From Syncephalis fuscata (taxonomy: Eukaryota; Zoopagomycota; Zoopagomycetes; Zoopagales; Piptocephalidaceae), in assembly GCA_025786725.1 (NCBI GenBank), contig JAHLTZ010000024.1:248001-312000 (forward strand): 64,000 nt of DNA. The letters run 5' to 3'. The position numbers and the translations under genes were made by a program. This document shows, piece by piece, positions 25,175-34,902 of the stretch. The notes under the pieces were generated by a model. That model had not been told where the DNA came from, did no database searches, and saw only the letters and a program-made list of their open reading frames with translations. How positions within the stretch are numbered: the stretch's first letter is position 1; each line of letters begins with the position of its first letter.

Positions 25175-26125
25175 TTATTTTTTTTCGATATTGGCGCAAG
25201 CAATGCGATCTCCACTTGGGTTGTGAACGACGATCGAACGACCAAGAATGCCATTTTCACCTTTGTCCAGCGTAATGGTGGGATCTACATATGTCACCCA
25301 TTTATAGTCGTTTTTTTGTGTGCTTCCAAATTTGACTTTGCCAAATTTGCCGCTCAAATCACCTAGTTCACAATCGTTCAGCGTTTGCTTCGTGCACTTG
25401 GCTCCTTTCTTTCCGTAAGGGTCGAAATGGCCACCTGTAGCAGTGCAGTTGCCATCCGCTGGCACTGGCTTTTCATGAACATGATATGCATATTCACCGA
25501 CAACAGGAATTTTGCCGCCAATCGTGCCAACAATGCTTATACCCGCACCCGGCGCCATTGGTGTGATAAAAAAGAAAGCTTCAAATCCATTTTTCTTGGC
25601 TGCAACAAAGCTATGCTTGACTGAATTTACGTTATCAGGTTTCTTGGCAGTTTCAGCTGGGAGAGCTGTTACGGTCAAGCTGGTGAAAGCAAGTGCAAGC
25701 ATGCAAGCGTGGAATACATTCTTGAGGCCCATCATTTTAAATATGCGTGTTGACTGGAAATAGACAGAGGCTATCAATGGAAAATGCAGACAATGGAGTA
25801 TGCAAAATGCTAAAATGTGTTGCTGTAGAAGCTAGGAGTGCAGATGAAAGGATACTGCGCTAACATTGCTGCTGACAAGGCCAGATATTTAAGCAGCGTG
25901 GTGTAGTACACATACGTCATACATGAACAAAAAATCCCATGCCTACTCTATGTACTGCTGAGGCCTGGCATCACTGCCTTTGTAGTCTAAAAATAGAATG
26001 CGCAATTTATTGTCTAAAATTCGCGCATGTCATTCATCACACTAATTTAATAGAATGATCAGCTTACTAAATAAATCACTAGCTTTCCATTCTCTATTAA
26101 TAACTAAAGCTAGTAGTGTTACAAA
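25060..26125. repeat. Segmental duplication carrying SOD paralog A
   Basis: Similarity to 29985-31050 extends beyond the coding sequence into about 330 bp of promoter (e.g. shared CAAAATGCTAAAATGTGTTG and GATATTTAAGCAGCGTGG) and into the 3' flank (ACATTTATTCAAAC). Same orientation in both copies. Confidence 0.8.
25175..25777 (-). CDS. Secreted Cu-only superoxide dismutase, paralog A
   Basis: Intronless. Met-15 (25735) is the likelier start, because MMGLKNVFHACMLALAFTSL...ALPAE is a clean signal peptide; the upstream 14 codons are conserved in the paralog but may be leader. SOD fold: EYAYHVHEKPVPADGNC supplies two Cu-binding His (HVH), ATGGHFDPYG the third, GRSIVVHNPSGDRIAC the fourth plus the active-site Arg region. 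Where Cu/Zn SOD has two further zinc His before the Asp there is a Cys-containing loop (CTKQTLNDCELGDLSGKFG), the pattern of fungal Cu-only SODs that act outside the cell. Paralog B lies at 30075. Confidence 0.88.
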   Translation of the reverse strand: MIASVYFQSTRIFKMMGLKNVFHACMLALAFTSLTVTALPAETAKKPDNVNSVKHSFVAAKKNGFEAFFFITPMAPGAGISIVGTIGGKIPVVGEYAYHVHEKPVPADGNCTATGGHFDPYGKKGAKCTKQTLNDCELGDLSGKFGKVKFGSTQKNDYKWVTYVDPTITLDKGENGILGRSIVVHNPSGDRIACANIEKK

Positions 26126-26282
26126 ATCATACGCTGTTATAACAATGTAACAATGGTTAAAGAGCTAACATGTTTGCTTAACTGAAATAAAAATATATCG
26201 TAAATAACTTGACATAAATTAGAATGTTGAGGGAGTAAAAATGATAATGTTTACCTAATATAAATGTCAAAATGTTTGTATA

Positions 26283-26815
26283 TTGTAATGACTAGCAACT
26301 TAACAGCTATTCCCTTGTTGATGCTTACTTCTATCACCTAAGCACTAGCGACTACTAATTAATTGCTTATATTAATATAACATGAACCTGATGCTATTAT
26401 AAAATAAACAATAATGATTCTCCTTTTAATTATCAACTACCACAGTTAAGCTTTTAATAGCCGAATAGCATTTTTAATTAAAGTAGAGAAAATAATATAA
26501 ACCAAATATATAGATATGTTTACTATAATTCCAATAAAGCTAGTTATTTATAGTAAATACTATTGTTAATGGAACTTGAGCCTTGTTCATATGACTGATC
26601 ATGTGTCAGTAAACAACAAGTATTTACTGGTTATGTCTTTAGATAGCTGTTTGTTTATGATTGTTAGTGCAAGTATTTAGTATATTGCTGTTGTAGCTAT
26701 TCACATGTTACCATCGGCATGTTGTTTGATTACATGGTGGATGTCATGGATCATCGTATGATAGATAATTATGTGACCATAATACCGTAATTCAATACCG
26801 TAACAACATCCTGTC
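26283..26815 (+). repeat. Duplicated non-coding segment, copy 1
   Basis: Nearly identical for about 530 bp to 29315-29832 in direct orientation (from GACTAGCAACTTAA through ATAATACCGTAAT). No ORF of note inside, so conservation reflects recent duplication rather than coding. Confidence 0.85.
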
Positions 26816-28221
26816 ATTTTTATTGTCAAGTGAATTAAACAGATGCTGGCATTATAGCAACTAAACTGATATCTTATTAGTACAATATCTGATATTAAAT
26901 CACTACAAATTTACACATAATATAAACTACATATTTATAGTTGAAAATGGTGCTAATACTACTTTACAATATACTTTAGTTGTATATGCTTTTATGAAAC
27001 AAATGGCCGACATAAATGATTCTGAGTACACATTTCGATTTAATAGATGGATATTTTCTTTTTTCTTGTTTAATAACTTACAACACTATGAAATCATTGT
27101 TTATGATATGTAACTATATTAATCCTTATTTTAACCAATCAATGCCCTCATGAGTAGCTATTTGTTGACAATATTATCCACTATTGTCTGCTTTCTTCTC
27201 AAGTACATCTTATACAATCAAAACATAACAGTACGTGTGTATTTTGCAGTTTTATTAAATCTATGTACAATGCTATTGCTTTAATGCGTTACTTTCGTTT
27301 AGCGCTATTGCTCTAGCTGCATCATCAACAGTTGGGTCGTTGATAAACTCAGTCTAACATTGTATGACAATAATAGTTTGCTATAAGCTAAACCAGTAAG
27401 CCTTTGAGCTGTTAATTGTTTTCCATTGGTTTCTGCTTTGGCTTGTTCTTTTACATTCTATCTTGCTTAACTTGTCAGAAGTGGTTTCAGAAATGTGGAC
27501 AGCACTTAGGTTTTGGATGATTACCGGTTAGTATACGATCCACAGCCATTATGCACTCGAATTGCTGGTAATTGGCCAGAGCTTTTTATTGTGTCTAGTC
27601 TAGTGTCTACATATTGTATTGCATATAATTTATGTAATGCAATTTAGTCTACAGCTGAAAAACTGATAAAAGTGATTTGTTGGGATGTTCCATTACTCAA
27701 AATGCCGTGATGCATCACCCTACAAATAGTACTTATTGTATAGTCGATTTCAAATAATTAGGATTAGCCGCCATGTGAATGATGGTAGTTGCACAACATA
27801 TAGCATGATATCCTTGAATGTGATGGATTTGTGAATTCGAAACAACGATTACCCCATAGCAATGGGCATAGTGTCAAATGAAATGTATACATGTACTAAT
27901 CAATGCACTTTCTAATTTAAAAATTACAATTGATTTATATATAGCAGTAAAAACTTGTATAAAGTATCAGTTTGATACATTAAACTTGTTTTTTGCATCA
28001 ACATTGTGTGTTATTTTGTATGTATGCAGATATTGAAGCCAAAGCAATGGAAGTGACAGCAAAGGCATTATTGCCCCATTTACAAAGCTAAACAATACAT
28101 TTGTTTTACGAAATAGTTAAATCGTGTAACAAAAATACAGACTAATATGTTTATTTCTATCACACATGTGCTGGATTGGTAGTGTTGCCCCATTATTCGT
28201 GCGAATGACTAGCAACTTGGA
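26816..28221. other. Gene-free region between duplicated segments
   Basis: AT-rich; no convincing coding exon or RNA gene on either strand. Confidence 0.35.
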
Positions 28222-28342
28222 GTATAGACTGGTCAGGTTGAAGTAAAAATCAAGCAGATTGAAATAAAGACCGGGCAGGTTAAAATCAGGACTGGGCAGG
28301 TTAAAATCAGGACCGAGCAGGTTAAAATCAAGGCTGAGAAGC
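28222..28342. repeat. 21-bp tandem repeat upstream of the six-Cys peptide gene
   Basis: About five to six imperfect copies of a unit like GGGCAGGTTAAAATCAGGACT. The unit is a multiple of 3, so one minus-strand frame reads it as DFNLPGP-like heptads, but no supporting gene structure exists. It begins just after another GACTAGCAACTT block, the same sequence that begins the 26283 and 29315 duplicated segments. Confidence 0.7.
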
Positions 28343-28473
28343 ATATCACACCCTGAATCTATTGGTACATGTGCACCTCAAACCATTGTTTGGATTGTTT
28401 TATTGGTTCATATTACACATCAATTGTATATCTCGTATACTACAGTATGCTGGCATCTCAGCATAGCCGCAAG

Positions 28474-28483
28474 TTTAAATAGC
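28474..28483 (+). promoter_or_regulatory. TATA-like element of the six-Cys peptide gene
   Basis: TTTAAATAGC, 147 bp before the ATG. The identical element sits 144 bp before the ATG of the micro-exon gene (57033), in promoters alignable over about 200 bp, including ACACAACCAAC and the CTACT...ACTACT leader. Confidence 0.55.
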
Positions 28484-28620
28484 TTACAAAATATACACAA
28501 CCAACCAACTGCGATATCATCATCACATTCTACTTCTTGCTATACACACTACTATACACTTTATATCAAGCACATTCTATCGCATCTTTTAGTTGTTTTT
28601 CTTACCAAATCAACATCACC

Positions 28621-28830
28621 ATGAAGCTTTCTATTGCTGTCGTTTGCACCGTCGTTGTGGCTTTGATAGCCGCTACAGCCATGGTGGATGCTAAACCAGA
28701 CTCGGTTCATCATATACCCAAGGATCCTTCTAAATGTGCGGCATGCATTAAGCAATGCAAAGATTTCCCTAAAGCTGATACTAGAGGACGTTGTAATAAG
28801 CATGGCAAATGCAAGATAGCATGCAAATAA
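28621..28830 (+). CDS. Secreted six-cysteine mini-protein
   Basis: Intronless, 69 residues. Signal peptide MKLSIAVVCTVVVALIAATA with MVDA just before the mature part. The mature region (about 44 residues) is Lys-rich with six Cys spaced C-x2-C-x3-C ... C-x5-C-x3-C, compatible with a disulfide-stabilised antimicrobial- or effector-like fold; I do not recognise the family. Start chosen at the in-frame ATG with CACC before it. The leader and promoter are clearly paralogous to the gene at 57177, but the mature regions are unrelated. Confidence 0.8.
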   Translation: MKLSIAVVCTVVVALIAATAMVDAKPDSVHHIPKDPSKCAACIKQCKDFPKADTRGRCNKHGKCKIACK

Positions 28831-29314
28831 TCGACGGTTTTAAGACATTAACATTGGTAGTGCAATCAAACCATTTGACAACTACGCCGTCCAGTCTATT
28901 TATATATCAAGTTCTGGCCAATGCTCCGGTTTATCCAGTCATTAACCAGTGGATCATTATTTTACCAATAACCTTGCATCTAGTTGCTCCTATTCAACTG
29001 TGCAAGCTTATAGTAATAAACTTATAGTTCCATCTTAACTATATCTATAAGCATGTTATATTTGCATTCAATGATTAACTATTAATTAAATAGTTAAATT
29101 AACAAAAGACATGTACAATTATATTGTATTAGCTATAAGCATAAGCTGATGTAAATATATCAATGTTAAATGTGGATACTGTAGTGAGGTATATTGGCAA
29201 TAAAATTAACTGTGCTTATTTGTAGATATATCATGAATACTAACAAATCTATCATTATAATAAAATGATATGATATTATACTGGTATAAATACTATTTTA
29301 AGAAAAGACTACCG
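28831..29314. other. Intergenic
   Basis: 3' flank of the peptide gene; AT-rich; nothing recognised. Confidence 0.35.
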
Positions 29315-29832
29315 CAACGACTAGCAACTTAATGGCTACCGTCTTGCATACACTTACTTCTATCACCTAAGCACTAGCGACTACTAATTAATTGCTTATA
29401 TTAATATAACATGAACCTGATGCTATTATAAAATAAACAATAATGATTCTCCTTTTAATTATCAATTACCACAGTTAAGCTTTTAATAGCCGAATAGCAT
29501 TTTTAATTAAAGTAGATAAAATAATATATAACCAAATATATAGATATGTTTATTATAATTCCAATAAAGCTAGTTGTTTATAGTGAATACCATTGTTAAT
29601 GGAACTTGATCCTTGTTCATATGACTGATCATGTGTCAGTAAATACTTGTTATTTACTGGTTATGTCTTTGGATAGCTGTTTGTTTATGCTTGTTAGTAC
29701 TAGTATTTAGTATATTGCTGCTGTGACTATTCACATGTTACCATCGGCATGTTGTTTGATTACATGGTGGATGTCATGGATCATCGTATAGTAGATGATT
29801 ACATGATCATAATACCGTAATTTGATACTACA
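29315..29832 (+). repeat. Duplicated non-coding segment, copy 2
   Basis: Direct copy of 26283-26815 with scattered substitutions. In copy 1 the segment lies to the right of SOD-A; here it lies to the left of SOD-B, so the arrangement is not a simple two-copy tandem duplication of one unit. Confidence 0.85.
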
Positions 29833-29984
29833 ACGATATTAGACATGAAGATTTATAATTATGTATATTACAATGTAATATATAGATAGAGAGCGCGTAT
29901 TATTACACACTATACATATAGTGCAATGTAATAACATTTACACACATATATATGTTACATTAACATTAACAAAATTCGATTGTG

Positions 29985-31050
29985 CATAAAATTTAAAATA
30001 TTTTACTACATACATTTATTCAAACAGCACAAGTAATGCGTCATTGATACACTCCTGCACTTTCCATGGCGCTTTTATTTCTTCTGGAACTTCGTTTGAG
30101 CGTCAATCTGGATTTTTTCAATATTGCCGCAGGCAATACGAGCACCAGATGGATCGTGAACAACGATTGAACGACCAAGAACACTATGTTCGCCATCGCT
30201 TAGAGCAATGGTGGGATCTAGATAGGCTATGTTTTCAAACTGCACCTTTTCAGTGCTCTCAAACTTAATTTTGCCAAATTTGCCGCTCATATCGCCTAGC
30301 TCGCACTTGTTCATTGTTGACATTGTGCACTGGGCTCCTTTCATCTTGTATGGGTCAAAATGGCCCCCTGTGGCAGTGCAGTTGCCATTTGCTGGTACCG
30401 GATTCTCGTGGACATGATAGGCATATTCACCGACAACAGGAATTTTGCCGCCCATCGCGCCATAAAAGGCTACACCCGCACCCGACTTCCATGGCCTAAT
30501 GAAAAAGAAAGCTTCAAATTCATTTGCCTTAGCGCTAACATAGGCATGCTGGAATGGAGTCATGTCCTCGGTTGTTTCGGCTGGGAGAGCTGTCACGGTC
30601 AAGCTGGTGAAAGCAAGTGCAAGCATGCAAGCGTGGAATACATTCTTGAGGCCCATCATTTTAAATATGCGTATTGACTGGAAATAGGCAGAGGCTATCA
30701 ATGGAAAATGCAGACAATGGGATATGCAAAATGCTAAAATGTGTTGCTGTAGAAGCTAGGAGTGCAGATGAAAGGATACTGCGCTAACATCACCGCTGAC
30801 AAGGCCGGATATTTAAGCAGCGTGGCGTAGTACACACATTTCACGCATGAACAAAGAGATATCGTGTTTATTCTGTGCTGCTAAGGCCTGGCTTTATTAT
30901 CTTTGTTTATTTAAAAATAGAATGCACAGCTCATTGTTCAAAATTCGCGCATGCTATCCATCACACTAATTTGGTAGAACAATCAACTTACTGAATAAAT
31001 CATTAACTTTCTATTTTCTATTGATAACTAAAGGCTAGTAGAACAAAAAA
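29985..31050. repeat. Segmental duplication carrying SOD paralog B
   Basis: Partner of 25060-26125; similarity includes the promoter and 3' flank. Confidence 0.8.
30075..30701 (-). CDS. Secreted Cu-only superoxide dismutase, paralog B
   Basis: Intronless paralog of the 25175 gene. The signal peptide is virtually identical (MMGLKNVFHACMLALAFTSL; likely start Met-15 at 30659). Copper ligands are kept in EYAYHVHENPVPANGNC, TGGHFDPY and GRSIVVHDPSGARIAC; the zinc-loop His are absent (CTMSTMNKCELGDMSGKFG). The N-terminal mature part and the loop before HVH differ most, and the C-terminus is about ten residues longer (IQIDAQTKFQKK). Conserved active site with diverged surface suggests both copies are functional. 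Confidence 0.88.
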   Translation of the reverse strand: MIASAYFQSIRIFKMMGLKNVFHACMLALAFTSLTVTALPAETTEDMTPFQHAYVSAKANEFEAFFFIRPWKSGAGVAFYGAMGGKIPVVGEYAYHVHENPVPANGNCTATGGHFDPYKMKGAQCTMSTMNKCELGDMSGKFGKIKFESTEKVQFENIAYLDPTIALSDGEHSVLGRSIVVHDPSGARIACGNIEKIQIDAQTKFQKK

Positions 31051-31679
31051 AGGCAAATGATACAGTTATGATGTCAATTTTATTTGTATAATCCATATAC
31101 ATTCAAAATCTGACTTATTGTAACAAAATGAGCGTTCCATAACCATCAGCCACAGCTCCGCTTTTCCAAATGGCGGTTGAATTACTATCGTTCATAGTAA
31201 AATTTAGTTGCTGTTGCTGCTTTTAATTCTTCTTCTACTTTTGTTTATTTCCCATTTCTTTATTGCCTTTTATTACTTTCTTATATTTAAATTTACGCAA
31301 TAGCTCCGATTAGCATATACAAAATTATACATGCCTTCATAATTAATAAAAAGCATTATCCAGTTCTAAATATTTATTTGCTATTTTACATTACTCAAAT
31401 TTAAGTAATTGCAGTAGTCTTCTATATCTCTTGGTTACAATTACATCTCATTAGCGGATAAATAGTTATGTCATATTTTATTACCTGCATACTAATCCGT
31501 CCATTTTATACTGCGTTTTAAATTATTTGTCTAAATATGGATGATTAACGGCGTTTTAAGCTGTCGCCATAAAAGTTGTTTTCAACATGTTCCATCTTTT
31601 CTTTTTCCTTCTCAAACCTTTAGAAAATTATCTTTGAATAAATACAGTTAAACCAGCGTATTGCTCGTTTTTTACAACA
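30702..31679. other. Intergenic, SOD-B promoter and subtilase upstream region
   Basis: The left 350 bp are the duplicated SOD promoter (a TATA-like TTAAATAT near 30812 on the minus strand). The rest is AT-rich, with no gene seen. Confidence 0.4.
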
Positions 31680-33842
31680 ATGCATTGTCCTGCAGCTATT
31701 TTAACACTACTAGCTTTAGTGTTTCAATCCAATGCAGCACAAAACATTACAGAACAACTTTTAACAGCAACTACCGTACAACATAGCAAAATTGATTCAT
31801 CAGCAGATGTATCAGCCATTTTTGAAAGCCAAACCAATAGAAGATTACATTCCCGTTCTATCCAGCATTTACAACGAAGAGACTCTTCAAGCAATTACAA
31901 AATTAATAACCTTGGCTCCGGTCCGCTTTTACAATATTTACCTACTAAGGAACTAATTAAACCAATGTCACCACATTCTGCCACTGGAGTAAGCAAGATG
32001 CACAGTCAACAAATAACTGGAGAAGGTATAAGGATAGGCATTATAGATAGTGGCGTTGATTATGAACACCCAGCACTTGGTGGTAGATTTTGTCCTACCT
32101 GTAAAGTTGCTCACGGTTACGACTTTGTCGGCGATAGATATGACAATGAGCATCCACCAGTTGAAAGTATATATCCCAAAGATTGCGAAGGGCATGGCAC
32201 ACTAGTAGCAGGTATTATTGGAGCCCAGACGTCCACATTTGTTGGTGTAGCTTATAAAGCTACTCTTGGCGCTTATCGTATATTTGGATGTGGAGATGTG
32301 GCTATTGAGTTCAGCATTTTAAGAAGGGCTCTTGAGAAAGCGCATAATGACAAAATGCACATTGTCAACTTCTCCATTGGTGTGCCTCCAGGTGAATTTG
32401 GATGGGCCATAAATGATTTGATAGAAGAATACAAGGACAAGGGAATGCTTATAGTTGCCGCTGCAGGCAACATTGGCGAAGGCATGGATATGTTGTGGAC
32501 TTCCCAAATACCATCTATCTCTTCACCAGTATTGTCCGTTGGTTCGATGAACATACCTTACAGTTTCGTAAACACTTTTGAAGTTGTTGGTCAAGGCATA
32601 AATCATATACCTTATGTAGATATTTGTACTAGTCATAAACAATCTATTCAATTGATTGATACTACTGTTGCTTCCCCACCAACAAATCAGCAAGTTTGTT
32701 CAGCTACTGGTAGTGTAAAAGGGAAAATGGTTTTAATACCATTTGGTCGCTGCAATGTCGAGCACACTATTGCGCACATGAAAGAACTTGGTGCTGCCGG
32801 CGTCATATTGCCAAATAGCAACACCTATTATAAGCAATGTTCCTTTCCTATTCTTTCTATAAATCTCGAATATGCAACTATTATCGAAAGAATGAGTAGA
32901 AGCAATATAGCTATTACTCTTGGCTTTTATCACTCCAGAATTGAGGTCCCTTCCCCTCAAAGAATGTTTGGTTCTACTTATACAACATGGGGCCCATCGT
33001 TAGATCTCACAATGAATCCAGAAATCATGGCGCCGGGTGACATGATGTTCACTACTGCACATGACGGTGTCAAGTACGCCATTGAACACGGTACATCTTT
33101 TGCAGCGCCCTATGTAGCCGGTGCTGCCGCACTTTATCTACACGCCAAGGCTTTAGAGACTGGCACCATTCCAAAGATTAATTCAGCAAATTTTAAAGCC
33201 ATTCTTCAACGCACCGCAATACCTTATAAAATACCAGGCAGCCTACTGGCTGGATCAGTAGCTCAACAAGGTGCTGGATTAATTCATGTCGATAGAGCTT
33301 TTTCAACTTCGTTTGGCGTATCTCCTTTAGTAGTTGAACTTGGTGCTGAACCGAAAAAACCTCAAGGTCAGCTTATAAAAACAACGAAAATATCCATTCA
33401 AAACACAAACAACGTCCCAAGATCTTTTCTTGTTACTCATTTACCTGCACCTTCCATGTATGGATACATGAGAAACAACAGAACCAGTGATCCTCCAAAA
33501 ACCGTTAATACTCATGCACAAGTTCTATTTCCGGTTACTACGCAAGCGCAACCAGGTCTAAAAGTGCTTTTTACACAGGTTATAGTCCAGAAAATGTCGT
33601 CCGTACAAATACCCGTTGAATTCCATATTCCAGCTACACTTGAATATAAAGATCACTGGGTGTACTCTGGTTACATTGTTGTTGATCCAACTCCTGGTCC
33701 AAATGGTGCTCATTCAGAGCAAGCTATCTACGTTCCATATTTTGGGCTTAATGGTAGTATAGAGGCCATTAATGATTTGTTTGAGTTCGATGATCCTAAC
33801 GCTTCGATTTTTGGTGATGATCCTATGGATGAAACGAATTGA
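31680..33842 (+). CDS. Secreted subtilisin-like serine protease (S8) with PA-domain insert
   Basis: Intronless, 720 residues. Signal peptide MHCPAAILTLLALVFQSNAA and a propeptide to about residue 100. Catalytic triad: Asp about 122 (IGIIDSGVDYEHP), His about 171 (CEGHGTLVAGIIGA), Ser about 473 (HGTSFAAPYVAGAAALYLHA); oxyanion-hole Asn in VAAAGNIGEG. Between His and Ser sits a protease-associated insert (ATGSVKGKMVLIPFGRCNVEH...GAAGVILPNS). The C-terminal 170 residues form a beta-rich Fn3-like domain. All catalytic residues are present, so it is likely an active extracellular protease. Lack of introns contrasts with the intron-rich housekeeping genes. Confidence 0.93.
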   Translation: MHCPAAILTLLALVFQSNAAQNITEQLLTATTVQHSKIDSSADVSAIFESQTNRRLHSRSIQHLQRRDSSSNYKINNLGSGPLLQYLPTKELIKPMSPHSATGVSKMHSQQITGEGIRIGIIDSGVDYEHPALGGRFCPTCKVAHGYDFVGDRYDNEHPPVESIYPKDCEGHGTLVAGIIGAQTSTFVGVAYKATLGAYRIFGCGDVAIEFSILRRALEKAHNDKMHIVNFSIGVPPGEFGWAINDLIEEYKDKGMLIVAAAGNIGEGMDMLWTSQIPSISSPVLSVGSMNIPYSFVNTFEVVGQGINHIPYVDICTSHKQSIQLIDTTVASPPTNQQVCSATGSVKGKMVLIPFGRCNVEHTIAHMKELGAAGVILPNSNTYYKQCSFPILSINLEYATIIERMSRSNIAITLGFYHSRIEVPSPQRMFGSTYTTWGPSLDLTMNPEIMAPGDMMFTTAHDGVKYAIEHGTSFAAPYVAGAAALYLHAKALETGTIPKINSANFKAILQRTAIPYKIPGSLLAGSVAQQGAGLIHVDRAFSTSFGVSPLVVELGAEPKKPQGQLIKTTKISIQNTNNVPRSFLVTHLPAPSMYGYMRNNRTSDPPKTVNTHAQVLFPVTTQAQPGLKVLFTQVIVQKMSSVQIPVEFHIPATLEYKDHWVYSGYIVVDPTPGPNGAHSEQAIYVPYFGLNGSIEAINDLFEFDDPNASIFGDDPMDETN

Positions 33843-34831
33843 TAACACTATTATAAATATATACCTTTATCAATCCATGTTAGATATCTACATATAAAAT
33901 TTGCATGGATAATGAAACAATTTATAGCAATAGCACTCCAACATGTATAGTAATAATCTGTATGTAACAATTAATATTGCTGATTTACGGCAATGCTATA
34001 GTTATTAAAAGATGTTGAACAATGCTAACAAACCATGTTTCAACACTTTATTATACTGTTAAATAATAGTTATATGTTTAAACAGCACAATTGATATGTA
34101 GTAAGCTTGTCATTTAGCAGTTGACAGTTACATTTATCTAAACACAAGCCATACGTTAAATTTATTTATAAGCTATTTATACCTGCAGTAATTTATTTTT
34201 AGCATATCATATTTATTTACACTTGGGTGTTTATAACATAACATACAATAACGATTATAGATATATTTCTATGATATAATCATTTATTAACTATGCATTT
34301 ATAAATAAACATATTGTAATATATATAGTCTGTTTGCATGTAATATAACCGGATGCACTGTCCAAATAATAGTCCCTAGCTGTGCACTAATATTAATTGT
34401 TACTGTATACTGATATGAATATTAGTATAAATGTGTATAAAATGAACTTATACTTACTGCTATGATTGCTGTATTATTGACATGCATCTATTATTATCAT
34501 GCATATATTTTCAGTTAATAGACCTTATTGCATAATATTTTCCCATCCCTTCATGTAGCTCCTTTAGCTGCAATAAATTAAATTTTGTTTAACTAGAATG
34601 GTTGTACACTTTATTTACTTTAAATATTTAAATAAATTTATATTTACGTTTATTTTTATAAAACTAAAAAAATATTATTTAATATATAGTAATTAAAGTA
34701 CTTTTATAAATAAAATAACGCTAGAAGTTACGCCATTACAAAACAATGTTAAAAAGCAACGTATATTTGGTAGTTCTAAAAAAATAGGTATAAATAACTA
34801 ATTTTACTATAATTTTTATAGCTAGTAGCAC
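33843..34831. other. Intergenic, AT-rich
   Basis: No gene seen between the subtilase and tRNA-His. Confidence 0.4.
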
Positions 34832-34902
34832 GCCATGGTAGTGTAGTGGCATCACAAGACGTTGTGGCCGTCTTAACCCTGGTTCGATTCCAGGCCATGG
34901 CA
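34832..34902 (+). tRNA. tRNA-His (anticodon GUG)
   Basis: Acceptor GCCATGG pairs perfectly with CCATGGC; discriminator A. Anticodon stem AGACG/CGTCT with loop TTGTGGC gives GTG. T-arm CCTGGTTCGATTCCAGG contains the B box. No intron. G-1 is not encoded, as normal for eukaryotes. Terminator: TTTTTT at 34905-34910. Confidence 0.95.

Noticed and set aside
28117-28344. Minus-strand 75-codon frame of DFNLPGP-like heptads
   Set aside because: Explained by a 21-bp tandem repeat; no signal peptide, introns or support.
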